Shown piece by piece: positions 1-10,461 of a stretch of 64,000 nt of DNA. The stretch covers positions 12,536,217 to 12,600,216 of the forward strand of contig NC_087261.1 in NCBI RefSeq assembly GCF_037042905.1, read 5' to 3'. Made by a program: the position numbers and the translations under genes. The stretch is from Lytechinus pictus (lineage: Eukaryota; Echinodermata; Echinoidea; Temnopleuroida; Toxopneustidae). The notes under the pieces are model-generated. The model did not search any database and had not been told where the DNA came from. It saw only the letters and a list, made by a program, of their open reading frames with translations. Each line of letters opens with the position of its first letter. Position 1 is the first letter of the stretch.

Positions 1-590
1 TCGCAAGTTGTCCGAAAATTATCCTGATTGCCCTAGTCCTTGAATTTACCACTCCTGACGTTGTCCTAAATGTCTCCGGTTCTGTCCTAATACGATCTGC
101 ATGCTGTCCGCGCCGAACGCCGACAAATTTATTTAGATAATCTTGTCCCAGGACAGTCCCATGAATGTCGTAGGACAAAACGCGGACAGCCCTGGTCGTG
201 TCCTAGGACAAGATCATTTGCATAATCTTTTACGGAATTTGGTTGCGGACAGCATGCCGAAATGACAAAAGTTGCTTCCGCAACCCTTCCTGGTCTTGTC
301 CGCGCCCTAGTGGAAAACTGTCATTTCGGCATGCTGTCCGCAACCAAATTCCGTAAAAGATTATGCAAATGATCTTGTCCTAGGACACGACCAGGACTGT
401 CTGCGTATTGTCGTAGGACGGTCCTAGGACTGTCCTGGGACAAGATTATCTAAATAAATTTACCGCCGTTCGGCGCGGACAGCATGCAGATCGTATTAGG
501 ACAGAACCGGAGACATTTAGGACAACGTCACGAGTGGTAAATTCAAGGACGAGGACAATAAGAATAATTTTCGGACAAATTGCGAATACT
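1..590. repeat. Fold-back (palindromic) element
   Basis: The first ~268 bases are repeated in inverted orientation at about 318-588, around a ~50-base centre at 270-317. The arms share long blocks, for example GCGGACAGCATGCCGAAATG near 244 and its complement near 320. Both arms are rich in short words such as GTCCTAGGACA and TCCGC. The left end is cut by the window edge. There is no coding content. The central GCCCTAGTGGAAA motif recurs near 23.88 kb, marking a second relative of the family. It is probably a non-autonomous fold-back transposon. Confidence 0.8.
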
Positions 591-752
591 CCAAGAAAAG
601 TATCGTGTTCTTTTTTTTTTAAATTTAGGGGTGTTATTTGGGGTTTGGGGTGCGTTTTTTTTTTAAGAAACATTAATTTTGTTATTAAATCCGATTTAGG
701 AGCAGGCGAGAATGAAGTAATTCGTCATGAAAGTACGCTATCTAAAAAATAA

Positions 753-1228
753 TTTCGACTACAAAGACTATATAGGATTTTCTTTTATTTCAAATCAGAT
801 TGCATACATTGATGGAAATCCCAGGGGGACAGGCAAATGCTTCCCCTCACTTTTTGGAAAGGGGGGGGGGGGCATTTGATATCAAATGCCCGCCCCCCCT
901 CACTTTTTGGAACGAACAAACAAGAAAAAATGGAAAGAGAGGAAAAGGAAGAGAAAAGAGAATAGAAAATGAAAAGGGAAAATAAGAGGAGTAAGACGAG
1001 TGAATAAAATAAGATGAGGGGGGGGGGGGGATTTCATGTCACTATTTTAAATTTTTGCTCGCTTTGTGCTCGCATTGCCTAATCTATGAGATACATAACT
1101 TGCTCAATAGGCTTATATTGAGCTTAAAATGTTTGATTTACAAATATATTTTATAGTTTTCTGTAAATGACTATATTTTATGGTCTAAATATCAACATTT
1201 TCCGCTCGCACTGCGCACTAGCATTATT
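753..1228. repeat. Degenerate dispersed-repeat fragment with G/C palindrome
   Basis: There is no gene here. A palindrome at 861-899 has G-run and C-run arms around CATTTGATATCAAATG, and both sides carry CCCCTCACTTTTTGGAA. This is followed by purine-rich sequence, a G run at 1019-1030, and one diverged CTCGC-type repeat near 1060. The same components occur in the hAT-like elements at 50.3 and 55.3 kb, so this is probably a decayed relative. Confidence 0.55.
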
Positions 1229-2960
1229 TAAGGACGTTCCACAGTTAAAATGAAGTCCATGTCAGTTTCACCAAATTTTGCAGAGAGTTACTTTGGTATC
1301 TATAAATTATGAAAATGCAAAAAATAATATAGGTTCATGTGCTTATTTTTTTTATACGGGTCTTCAAAGTCGCCGTATTTGAATGATATGAAATGTTGCG
1401 CAATCAAGAGAATTATGCCTCTCTTAGACCTCACGAATTCACCAAATGAGTTTAAGTCATCTTTACTCAGTGGATAACGCATCAAACTTCATCAAACTTT
1501 CAGAATATGTAACTTAGTAGATACCAAAGTAAGAAAAAGTCTTTTAATTGGTAAAACTATATCTATTTGGAGTCAGCAGCGCCCTCAATTGGCAAAAATG
1601 GTGCAAAAACTCGGAAAAAACAAATCTTCAAAGACGTGAATCTATTCAAAAATTTAAAAAAGTATTTTGTAAGCTGCACTTTTTTCAAAATCCATGTCAT
1701 TTTCATCAAATTCTGCTAAATTGTAGAGGAATGCATATCAAAGGTGTAGGGAAGTTAAAAATATGGGGTCTATGAGCTCGTTTTTTAACTATGAGAGTCC
1801 AAAGTGATGCGAGTTGGCTTGAAAATCGCCTAAAATGCGCCGAAAACGTGCAAAAGTCTAATAATACCGTCTAAAATGCGAATGGTTCCGTAGTTCGCTC
1901 CCAAACATTCAAAATCCATGTCATTTTCATCATACTCTCTAAATTTGTAGAGGAATATATTCTAAAGCCGTTAAAATATTAAAAATATAGGGTCCATGTG
2001 CTCGTTTTTAAACTATCAGTGTCCAAAGTGTTGCGAGTTGGCTTGAAAATATTGACATCCACCTAAAATGCGCCGAAAACGTGCAAAAGTCTAGTAATAG
2101 TACCGTCTAAAATGCGAATAGTTCCTTAGTTTTGCTCCCAAACATTAGAAATCTATGTCATTTTCATCATACTCTCTAGATTTACAGAAGAATATATTCT
2201 GATGACGTTAAAATATTAAAAACATGGGGTCCATGTGCTCGTTTTTAAGCTATTAGTGTCTAAACTGTTGCGAGTTGGCTTGAAGCAGCCCAAAATGCGC
2301 CGAAAACAAGTAAAAGTCTGATAATACCGTCCAAAATGTCTAAAATACGAATGGTTCCGTAGTTCTGCTCCCAAACATTCAAAATCCATGTCATTTTCAT
2401 CATACTCTCTAGATTTGTAGAGGAATATATTCTGAAGACGTTGAAATATTAAAAATAATTATGAGGTCCATGTGCTCGTTTTTAAACTATCAGTGTCCAA
2501 AATGTTGCGAGTCGGCTTGAAACAGCCCAAAATGCGCCGAAAACAAGTAAAAGTCTGATGATACCGTCCAAAATGTCTAACATACGAATGGTTCCGTAGT
2601 TCTGCTCCCAAACATTCAAAATCCATGTCATTTTCATCATACTCTCTAGATTTGTAGAAGATTATATTCTGAAGAAGTTAAGACATTTAAATTATGGGGT
2701 CCATGTGCTCGTTTTCAAATTATCAGTGTCCAAAATATTGCGAGTTGGCTTGAAACAGCCCAAAATGCGTTGAAAACAAGCAAAAGTCTGTTGATATACC
2801 GTCTAAAATGCGAGTAGTTCCGCAGTCTTGCTCCCAAACATTGAAAATCCATGTCATTTTCATCATACTTTGCACAAAGATACTTTAGCACCTGAATATT
2901 CCAAATATACAAAAATTAACATGGGTCCATGTGCTTGATTTTTTGCTATAGAGCTTCAAA
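1229..2960. repeat. Tandem repeat, about 225-237 bp unit
   Basis: The phrase TCCATGTCATTTTCATC recurs at about 1691, 1915, 2152 (one mismatch), 2385, 2622 and 2848, so units are about 224-237 bases long. Each unit also carries a GGGTCCATGTGCTCGTTTT block and an AAATGCGCCGAAAAC block. The left edge has AAGGACGTTCCACAGTT at about 1229. The complement of that sequence ends a related element at about 20868, suggesting terminal inverted repeats of one family. There is no coding content. Confidence 0.8.
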
Positions 2961-3725
2961 GTTAAGGGAGCTTGTCAAAAGTCCATGCACCGTTCTATAC
3001 CGTCTTTACTGCATCCGGGTTTTCGCTTCGGCTTTCCTGCCCAACGTTCCCTTCTCTTCAAAGGAACGGCCGCCATCAAAGGCCCATTGATGCCACCGTT
3101 CTTTTGTTCGTCTTTCCTGCAAGTCTTAATTTCTGTCGAAATATCGAAGAATCTATTCTAAATAGCTCCCTCTACGACCAAAACAAATGCGTGCCTTCAT
3201 ATTGACTGTCGGATCGGAGAGTTCGGGTCACTGTTCTGAACTGTGGTTCGCATCTATCATGTCTGTAATGGAAGTTCGGGTGCATTTATAAAGCCACGGT
3301 AGCTTAATAAAAAATCACGCACGTTTCATAAATCGTTATGGATCTTTCGAATTTGCTGCAATAACCATGAAAACCTCTTTTTTTTTTGCAATTGGAAGAA
3401 AGTCAATTCATGATGTTTTAGGTGGGAAAATAAGATTTCGCACATTTTCGTTTCGTAGGCCCAAGCCATTCGTAGAATTCACGTCAATTTGTAATGTTCA
3501 TTATAACTCGCATCTGAAACAAATGTCGGGAGCCCCCCCCCCCCAAACAAAAACAAACAAAAAAAAAGACAGAAGGAAATAGAATGATAAAATAAATATG
3601 ACCGGAACAGCTTGACACTATTACGCATAGATATATCAAAGATTTATTAGAAACTGTTGTTAATAGTTTGTTCAATTTTTGGACGGGCAACCATTTCCCC
3701 AGGATAATTTCTTTATCTCCTTGTT
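2961..3725. other. No recognisable gene
   Basis: I see no convincing coding exon, RNA gene or repeat boundary here. A GC-richer patch at about 2990-3130 resembles unique sequence but has no long codon-like reading frame. A C run lies at 3533-3542. Confidence 0.5.
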
Positions 3726-6060
3726 TTAAAGAAGCGGGACCAAAAGGGAAGGTGAAAAGATGAAGAAGAAAACTAACAAGTCATAGGGAAAGAAAAGGAA
3801 GGGGAAACAGAGAGAAATAGGAAAATAATATTGGGATGGAAGAAGAGGAAGGGTCAACAAAAATAGGAAGGAAAACAGTTGAAAGAGAAAAAAAAGGAAA
3901 TTTGAGAGGGGAAGAAATTTAGGATCGAGAATCAACGGGAGAGGGGGGACAAAATAATATTGAAATGGATAGAGACAGAAAATAAGGGGAAAGAAGTAGA
4001 GAGAGCTGGTGGACGATGGGGGAGAAATAAAGGGGGGAAGGGAGAGAGTGAAAGGGGAACAGAGGGAAATTAGACATGGAGTGGCCATGCTGAAACGGTT
4101 CTTTATTCATTCAGCTAACAAGAAGAGAATGAAGAAAAATGAAGCCTAAAAGCTCGGATTTAAATTGGCCGCAACTTTAATCTGATTGCGAACCCCTTCT
4201 AGCAATATTTCATGAAAAGATATACAGAGCAAAATAAGTGAATAAAAAAGGAAAATGAGTCAAAGGAAATTGAGAGAAGAAAAAAAAATAACTATACTAA
4301 GATTTAAGAAAAACATGAGAAAGAGAAAGAGAAAATCGTGTACCGAAGAAATATAGTTATCGAATTGCTAATGTAGGAACCTAAAGCACTTATACCACAT
4401 CAGTAATTATCAGGATAGGAAAGATAACAAAAGCAACATGATTATAGGGGTTGAAGCGGGCTCCTATTTGCGGCGACGGAAAAAATGGATTAAAGATTCA
4501 AAGATAAAAGGAAGAAGAATTAATGCAAGGAAACATGACAAGGGGAAGGGATAAAGAAATGAGGAGGTAAAACGATTAATAAGAAATACAAGTGACAAAA
4601 ATGGAGTGGGAGAATTGCAAACAGGAAACCCTCTTACATCTGCAGATCGCTTCCCTAGCTCTGTCATTGCCCATGAGTTCTTGGACCTATGATAATTACC
4701 CGTTCCGCCCGATTGGAATGACTGTGGGGGAACCAACCCGTCGATTTAATTTAACATGAATCAGAAGACCATGCCGTAGCCAGTGGCGTAACAGGCGGGG
4801 GGGGGGGGGGCAGGGGGGGGCAAGTTGCCCCCTCCCCCCTGGCGGATTTCACCGGGAAAATAAAAGAAAAACGGGAAAAAGAAAAAAGGGAGGTAGAAAG
4901 AAAGGGGAAGGAAAGGAGGAAAAGGAAAGGGAAAGGGAAAAGAAAACGAAGAAAAAAACATTTTTAATGGAAAAGGAAGGAAAGCGGGAAAATGTACGAA
5001 AGAAGAACATTTGAGAAAGAACAAATCATTCCGAACTAGGCCGATGTAATGCAAAAGCACGGTGGGAAATAAATGAAAAGATGACAAAATGGTAACAATA
5101 GCGGGAAACGAAGGTAAAATTTAATTAATAAAAAGCTTAATTGGAAAACGAAGAAAAAGGACAAGAAAAAAAAACGACCGGGCTACCGATAATTGAAATT
5201 AAAGAGCGGAAAAAAGATGGACTGCATACAACATTTATTAAAATAGCGGCAATCTGCGAGGTTTAAATGACTTTGATATCAAGAAGTTTCGGGGGCTCCG
5301 CCCCGGACCCCAACCGCTCAGCACTGTGTATGGAAGGATGGGGCCATGACTCCCAAAAGTTCTATAAATAAGAACAAAAAACGGAGGAAAGAAAAGCAAA
5401 GGAAAAGTGTAGGATATGATTTTATTTACTGAATTTACTTCATTTCTCTATTATAAGTATTATCTTCGTTAGCATTTCTATCATTTCCTTATAATTTTAT
5501 CTTCATAAATCGATGAGGTGGGAGGAGGAGAAGAATTACGAAGGACGAGCAGACGTACATGTAGAATGGGGGAGCAGTAAAAAGGGATGAGAATAATAAT
5601 GATGAGGAAGGATACGAAGAGGAAAATGGAAGATAAAGAAAAAGGAGATGCAAGAAGAACACGAAAAGAGAGAATGAGGACAAGAAGAAAATGAAAAAGA
5701 AGAATAACGAAGGAAAAGCAGTAGGAGACGTATAAGGGCAGGTGGGCAGAAGAACAAGAAGAAGAGAGGAGACGTAGAAAAGGGAGGGGAAGGAAAATGA
5801 AGGAGCAACAGAAAAGGATGAGGTGGAGAAAAAGAATAATGAAAGACGACAAAGGATATGAAGAAGACAAAAGGAGAAGGAGCAAGAAAATTAGATGAAG
5901 GGGGCGAAGGATGGGAAGAATAAGGTGGAAAAGAATAACGACGGAGAAACAGAAGAAAAAGAAGAGGGGGGGGGGGGAGAAGAAAAGAGACTAATGGGCA
6001 AGAGCAGGAGAAAAGGATGATCAATAATTGAATCAAGAAATTTACGAGTCTTTTCATGTC
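3726..6060. repeat. Strongly purine-biased tracts (several repeat remnants)
   Basis: The + strand is overwhelmingly A and G over long stretches, most extremely at about 5515-6000. Long open frames on the - strand here are low-complexity Ser/Phe/Leu/Pro translations of polypyrimidine sequence and are not genes. Such tracts can form triplex DNA. At least one part (4781-5440) is a transposon-family copy, listed separately. Confidence 0.75.
4781..5440 (+). mobile_element. hAT-like non-autonomous element copy (family A), right end not found
   Basis: The copy starts with CAGTGGCGTA, a G run and a C run, then purine-rich sequence. The stretch 4860-5100 matches the complement of about 58130-58390, and 5220-5420 matches the complement of 57370-57550, including the GGGGCTCCGCCCC block. 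This is the same family in opposite orientation. A right terminus and target duplication were not found, so the copy is truncated or merged with its neighbours. Confidence 0.65.
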
Positions 6061-6089
6061 ATTTGAGAGCAATAACCTTCATTTTTTTT

Positions 6090-6455
6090 ATTACAGCCCA
6101 GGTGGGGAAAAAATCCACCCCAACAAAAAAGTTGATTTGAATAAAATGAGAAAATCAAACAAACACTGAAAATTTCAGCAAAATATGATGTAAAATCAGA
6201 AAGTTATGACATTCTTAATTTTCACTAGGGATGCTGCACTCCTGCAGCCTGAAGATGGTCATATCTATAAAAAAAATATAAAAAAACAGAATAAAATTTA
6301 CAGAACTGTTGAAAATTTCATTATAATCAGATGACAAATAACAAAGTTATTGAACTTTATAAAGATTAGCATTATTAGCTTTATGAGTGATTTCTCCAAC
6401 AATGACCATCTTCTGTGTACAATTCTGAAGTATAGAAGAAAGTAATTGAGCCCAA
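6090..6455. repeat. Diverged fold-back MITE
   Basis: Inverted blocks such as GATGGTCAT (about 6253) and ATGACCATC (about 6404) flank an AT-rich core, with AATTTCA...AAAGTTAT phrases on both sides. This style is shared with the palindromic MITEs at 39.4 and 54.1 kb. There is no coding content. Confidence 0.45.
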
Positions 6456-6461
6456 CCCTGA

Positions 6462-6497
6462 TTTTTTTTTTTTTTTTTTGTGAAAATGGATTTTATT
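6462..6497 (-). terminator. AATAAA signal and genomic poly(A) tract
   Basis: Read on the - strand, AATAAA (6497-6492) is followed 12 bases later by 18 uninterrupted A residues (6479-6462). A genome-encoded tail directly downstream of a signal points to a retroposed transcript rather than an ordinary gene end. Confidence 0.6.
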
Positions 6498-6500
6498 CTA

Positions 6501-6926
6501 CTAGGCTACTGTGCTGTGGAATTTCCTTAACTTAGGCTTAAGGTATGTAAGGGTTGAACTAGCTAACTTAGAACCTAGGCTGTACTCCTTACCAAGTTGA
6601 GGGAAACGATCTTTGAGTCCAGGGACGGAAGCAAACAAATGGTCTCTTATCTGCTGAAGGCTGACGCCACAGTTGCCGGTTGTCAAATGACGACGGCGAT
6701 GTGCATCAAAGCCGTTGCTTTCGACAAAAGCCCTCGCCGTGTCAATCACTGTCGGGAACACCAGATCCACGCTGGGGCGTCCATACCGTTTGTGGCACGT
6801 GTGTTTCCGTACTGGTCGTGGCCTCTCTGCATGTAGCAGGGGTTGTTCGATGTCAGAGTCTCCATCATCTCGAGCTCCCAACAGCCAATGAAGGTCATAT
6901 TCTTGATCACCAAGTCCATCAACCAT
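6501..6926 (-). pseudogene. Probable retrocopy of an unidentified, likely multi-copy gene
   Basis: An open frame of 141 codons runs from an ATG at 6926 to TAG at 6501-6503. The frame is also open upstream of that ATG, so the true start may lie further 5' or be missing. The protein has an acidic N-terminus and a GRPSVDLVFP segment. A following stretch contains a basic HRRRHLTTG block and predicted helices (SLQQIRDHLFASVPGL). I do not recognise the family; the layout recalls helix-rich DNA-binding proteins found in multi-copy transposon genes, which is inference. The 3' end is telling: AATAAA at 6497-6492 lies only a few bases past the stop, and an 18-base A tract follows at 6479-6462, as in a reverse-transcribed mRNA. 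No target duplication was identified. Confidence 0.5.
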
Positions 6927-7279
6927 CTTTGCAAAAGCAAACACCAAAGTGGCTTATCCTTGTATTTCGAACGTAGCGTATATAGACAAATTATAATGTT
7001 GATTCGATATGATACTCGTACTATTGAAAACAAACGGAATGAATACCGGTACGTACAGAAAAGCACTCGTAATTATACTGCGTGCAGCATGTGCGCGCGT
7101 GCGTGGATGACGTATCGATCGCGACATACACATACCGCTGTGTATACGTACGCTTCAATGACCATGCACGATGTGTGTCTGCCGTATAGCGCACACGATC
7201 ACATGCTTAGAGATGTTTTTATATGCAAAATCACTTGTGTATCTTTTTTTTAATTGACCCCCTCCCCATACATATTTAA

Positions 7280-7672
7280 CAGTGGCTTAACTACGAGAGG
7301 ACAATCGGCTGGCAAAAAAAAAGTGTGGAGGGGGCGCCTAGGAAGACAAAATGTAGTGGGAAATAAGAAATTATTGTTAATTTATATTACAAAAAAAAAA
7401 AAAAAGAGAAAAGATGGAATATAGAGGGAGAGAGCAAGGGACATGTATGGGAGGAGAAGAAATCATTTTATATTATATAATTATGCTACAGAGGCCTCGG
7501 AAGCGGGGAGGGCGGGCGGGGGAGCTTCAGCCCCCCTTCCCCCCCCCCCGGCCCCACTTTTTTCCAAAACAATGTACAAATACGTAAAAAGGACTATAAT
7601 GATTGTGATTTTTTTGCATGGTCAACCATACCCCCCCCCCCCTCCACTTTGAAAACCGTTCCGCGGCCCCTG
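7280..7672. mobile_element. Short hAT-like element fragment
   Basis: The left end CAGTGGCTTAACTACG is followed by CAATCGGCTGGCAAAAAAA, which is also found (as the complement) next to the right end of the element at 50305-51744. The apparent right end is GCGGCCCCTG. The interior has purine-rich stretches plus G and C runs. A clean 8 bp duplication was not seen. Confidence 0.5.
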
Positions 7673-9000
7673 TGTTTACATATTTACATTGGGAATATTT
7701 TCATCATAACTTTATGAAACCTAATTTGCTTAAGTATTTTCCCATATGTTTATCGCGTGGTGCTCGCATTTCTGTTTAGATATAATCATGTTGTATACAT
7801 CCCATCTTCAAGTCACATGACTCTCAAATTTCAAACGAAATCTATTAAAGAGGTGGAGTTATAGACTTTCATTATTTTGATACCAAGTAGTCCCATACGA
7901 AAAATTGGGATGATTTGGGGAGTACAAATAGAGGACACATCAAAGTATTCCGACAATCACCAATCCCCCACCAGTCGGACCACCTCCTAAATATTCAAGA
8001 ATAGGGCCATCTCTCCCATGAACAATATAGGGTATTCTCCCTATTAAAATCTTGACAATGGGGTCAGCTGAGTACATCAGCGCGCTGGCCTGGGTCATTT
8101 TCAACATCCGGCTTGCGGGGAATTTAAATAAGCATCAAAGGGATCGTTTGATTGTCATGTTGCCACGAGAAAGCTTTTTTTTTTCTTTTTATATATACAT
8201 GTATGTCTATACAATGTTGTGCGCATCATGCCACGGTCACATTATATTTTTCAACTTGTTTACACTTTCCTAAAGGTTAGGGTATGGTGTTGATAGAGAA
8301 GCGCAGAGCCCGGTTTTTTATTATTATTTCTCTTTATAGCAGACACGCTTCGTTGTGGGCTTATTCGCGTTATTACTATTTTTTAAATGCTGAATACCCA
8401 AAATATACACAAAAGCGAAGTGAGTTGTGTGCTGCCCTGGCCATGATGTCGACTCAAGACGACAGTTGTTAACACATGACCCCCCCCCCCCAGAAAAAGA
8501 AAAAAAAAGTAGAACCCTACATGCAGACGATGATGTTTATTTTTCGAATCTAAAGCCGGGCTGAGTGCTCTATAATGAGTTCGTAATAGATAAGTAAATA
8601 ATAAAATGTATTCATTATTACATCAGCCATACAAATCTGACCTCTTTGTCATGTTTATCTTAATTTGTTATCGTGTATTGATTTTTTACAAACAGTATTA
8701 TTTTTGATTTTTTTTTAAAATTTCTTAATACAGAAGAAAATCAGTTGACTAATAAATCGATTTTTACTCACTTTTGGAATTATTTTATATGATTAAATTG
8801 TTATTTTCATATAAAGAGTTTCAAATTTTCATTGGTATCATCTAGAGCTAGGTAACAAAATTTAATGACAAATTGTCCTAACCCCTTGCAAATAAACTCT
8901 TTATATGCAACCGCTATGATTTTATGAAAAGGGAAAGTGTAAAATAAACTAGAAAGAAAAGATTGAAAAGACATGTAGTGAAATTAAGGGGTTGGGGTTT
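7673..9000. other. No recognisable gene
   Basis: The sequence is AT-rich without convincing coding or RNA genes. Short open frames at 8052-8273 and 8284-8472 have random-looking composition. A C run lies near 8480. Confidence 0.5.
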
Positions 9001-9045
9001 TGTTTTTATTGTTATTCATAAGTGTACTACATAAGTACATTGTAT

Positions 9046-9080
9046 TCTTTCTTGGAGTTTTGGTGGCCCTGAAAAGGGCC
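9046..9080 (-). terminator. Histone-type mRNA 3' end: stem-loop plus downstream element
   Basis: On the - strand, GGCCCT-TTTC-AGGGCC (9080-9065) forms a 6 bp stem with a 4-base loop and is followed by ACCA. After a six-base spacer (AAACTC) comes CAAGAAAGA (9054-9046). These are the two parts of the replication-dependent histone 3' processing signal: the SLBP-bound stem-loop and the U7 snRNA-paired downstream element in its sea urchin form. The stem begins 20 bases after the stop codon of the BEN-domain gene. No AATAAA is seen before it. Confidence 0.85.
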
Positions 9081-9100
9081 GTTTGGTTTATACTCAATCT

Positions 9101-9727
9101 TCAAGATGAAGATGAGGATGAAGAGGAAGAGTTTCTCCTCCTCATACGCACTTTCCGGCATTTGCCGTTGACGGCCTCTCTCATACGTCGCAGATTCTTT
9201 GGCGAGTCGAATCCTGGATATGATTTTGCGACCTGGCCGCGAATAGCCTGAAAGCGGTTATCGGAGACCAGTGGTGCAAGCTCTGGAAAGGCATTGCGAT
9301 CTCCGTTGAAGCTGAAGGTGGCGAGTTCTCCGGGGTTGAATACCATGCCCATTAACTTGAGGAGCAACTGTCGACCTGTTGTAACGAGAGAGACAGCCCG
9401 CTGGAATCGCTGCTTGTCGACCATCACCGAATGCTCGCAGTTTCCGATCTTTACCAGAGTCTCATCTTCTTCCACATCTTCGAAGAGGGGTGCCGTCCGT
9501 TGTTGTGGGCGAGACCGACTCATAACAACTGCATGAAGCTCAAGGAGGAGATTCTCCATTCGGACCATCCTTTCTTCAATGGCAGCAATTCGTGCATCTC
9601 TATCGCCAACCTGGCTGGAAGTTGCGGCGATGTCGTCGTCATCCCAGTGTTCTTCTTCTTCCGACTCTGATAGCATCAAGTGCAGATCGTCGCTTGTAGA
9701 ATTCGCTTCGTTGGTTGAGTTGTCCAT
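9101..9727 (-). CDS. BEN-domain protein, intronless, with histone-like gene layout
   Basis: This is a 208-residue open frame from ATG 9727 (G at -3 and +4) to TGA 9101. Residues 1-35 are acidic and Ser/Thr-rich. Residues 43-68 form a short coiled-coil-like helix (RIAAIEERMVRMENLLLEL). Residues about 90-185 resemble a BEN domain: a short strand pair (TLVKIG, HSVMVDKQRF), a helix with TGRQLLLKLMGMVF, then NPGELATFSFNG and a final helix around RFQAIRGQVAKSYPG. The C-terminus is basic (GKCRKVRMRRR) and ends in a run of Ser. BEN domains bind DNA or act as chromatin adaptors, so a nuclear role is expected; partners cannot be read. No introns are needed. Upstream lie an octamer and a TATA-like box; downstream is a histone-type stem-loop, so replication-coupled expression is a reasonable inference. 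It might also be a transposon-borne BEN gene. Confidence 0.8.
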   Translation of the reverse strand: MDNSTNEANSTSDDLHLMLSESEEEEHWDDDDIAATSSQVGDRDARIAAIEERMVRMENLLLELHAVVMSRSRPQQRTAPLFEDVEEDETLVKIGNCEHSVMVDKQRFQRAVSLVTTGRQLLLKLMGMVFNPGELATFSFNGDRNAFPELAPLVSDNRFQAIRGQVAKSYPGFDSPKNLRRMREAVNGKCRKVRMRRRNSSSSSSSSS

Positions 9728-9772
9728 GACTGATCATCAAGTGGATATGAGAAAGCCCATAAAATACGGCGG

Positions 9773-9817
9773 TATTTAAACGTTTCAGGGAGGATCGCTT
9801 TCTTGGGTAATTTGCAT
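9773..9817 (-). promoter_or_regulatory. Octamer and TATA-like box upstream of the BEN gene
   Basis: On the - strand, ATGCAAAT (9817-9810) is an exact octamer (Oct/POU) site, the element known from H2B promoters. A TATA-like TTTAAATA lies 29 bases further on (9780-9773), about 45 bases before the ATG. Initiation would fall near 9750, giving a 5' leader of about 20-25 bases, as short as those of histone genes. The start site is inferred. Confidence 0.6.
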
Positions 9818-9879
9818 AAATCTTCCCGGATGCTATACCTGCTAATCGATAAATGAGCTGAATAAACCAATCAGGATAG

Positions 9880-10426
9880 TGCGTTTATAATAATCCTTAA
9901 AGAACAATAAGTGTGATGCCGAGGGTAGCACGCGACCGGACCAGTATACCGTTGATCCCCATGATCGATAGATGCAGAAGCAAGCGATACAAAATTCATT
10001 TTTACTACTTAGAAGTATAATGCAAGTAAAAACAAAACGTAGTGGGGGTGATAATATTTTCTATATTTAATGTTCCTTCTGGAACTGATTTTGTACAATA
10101 GAATAGGTAGTATATAAATATATAGGGCCTATATATTAATACAGGGTGCTATACAAATATTCGACGATGCTCTATCTTCTTTCGATTCAGGTATAGATCA
10201 GATCAAATAAATTACGTTGGAATATAAACATGGAACTTTTCTACTTTGTTTTTATTAGACCTAATATTGATCATACACGTAGACTATCGATTATGAATTA
10301 ATGCATACATATAATATTTAATTTATTTCACTATAATAATATATAAACCGGATACTTAAAAATTTACATAACTTTTTATATTAATTTACATTTTTATACT
10401 ACTCAATGAATGCCCCTTTCTGAAAA

Positions 10427-10461
<35 letters not shown>

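Noticed and set aside
4773-4780. GCCGTAGC as a target duplication of the element starting at 4781
   Set aside because: No second copy next to a TACGCCACTG-type right end was found.
3726-6072. Long - strand open frames (up to about 178 codons) rich in Ser, Phe, Leu and Pro
   Set aside because: They translate polypyrimidine tracts; composition is low-complexity and frames overlap each other without any domain pattern.
6746-7253. Overlapping frames on both strands around 6.7-7.2 kb
   Set aside because: They are other-frame shadows of the retrocopy and AT-rich flank.
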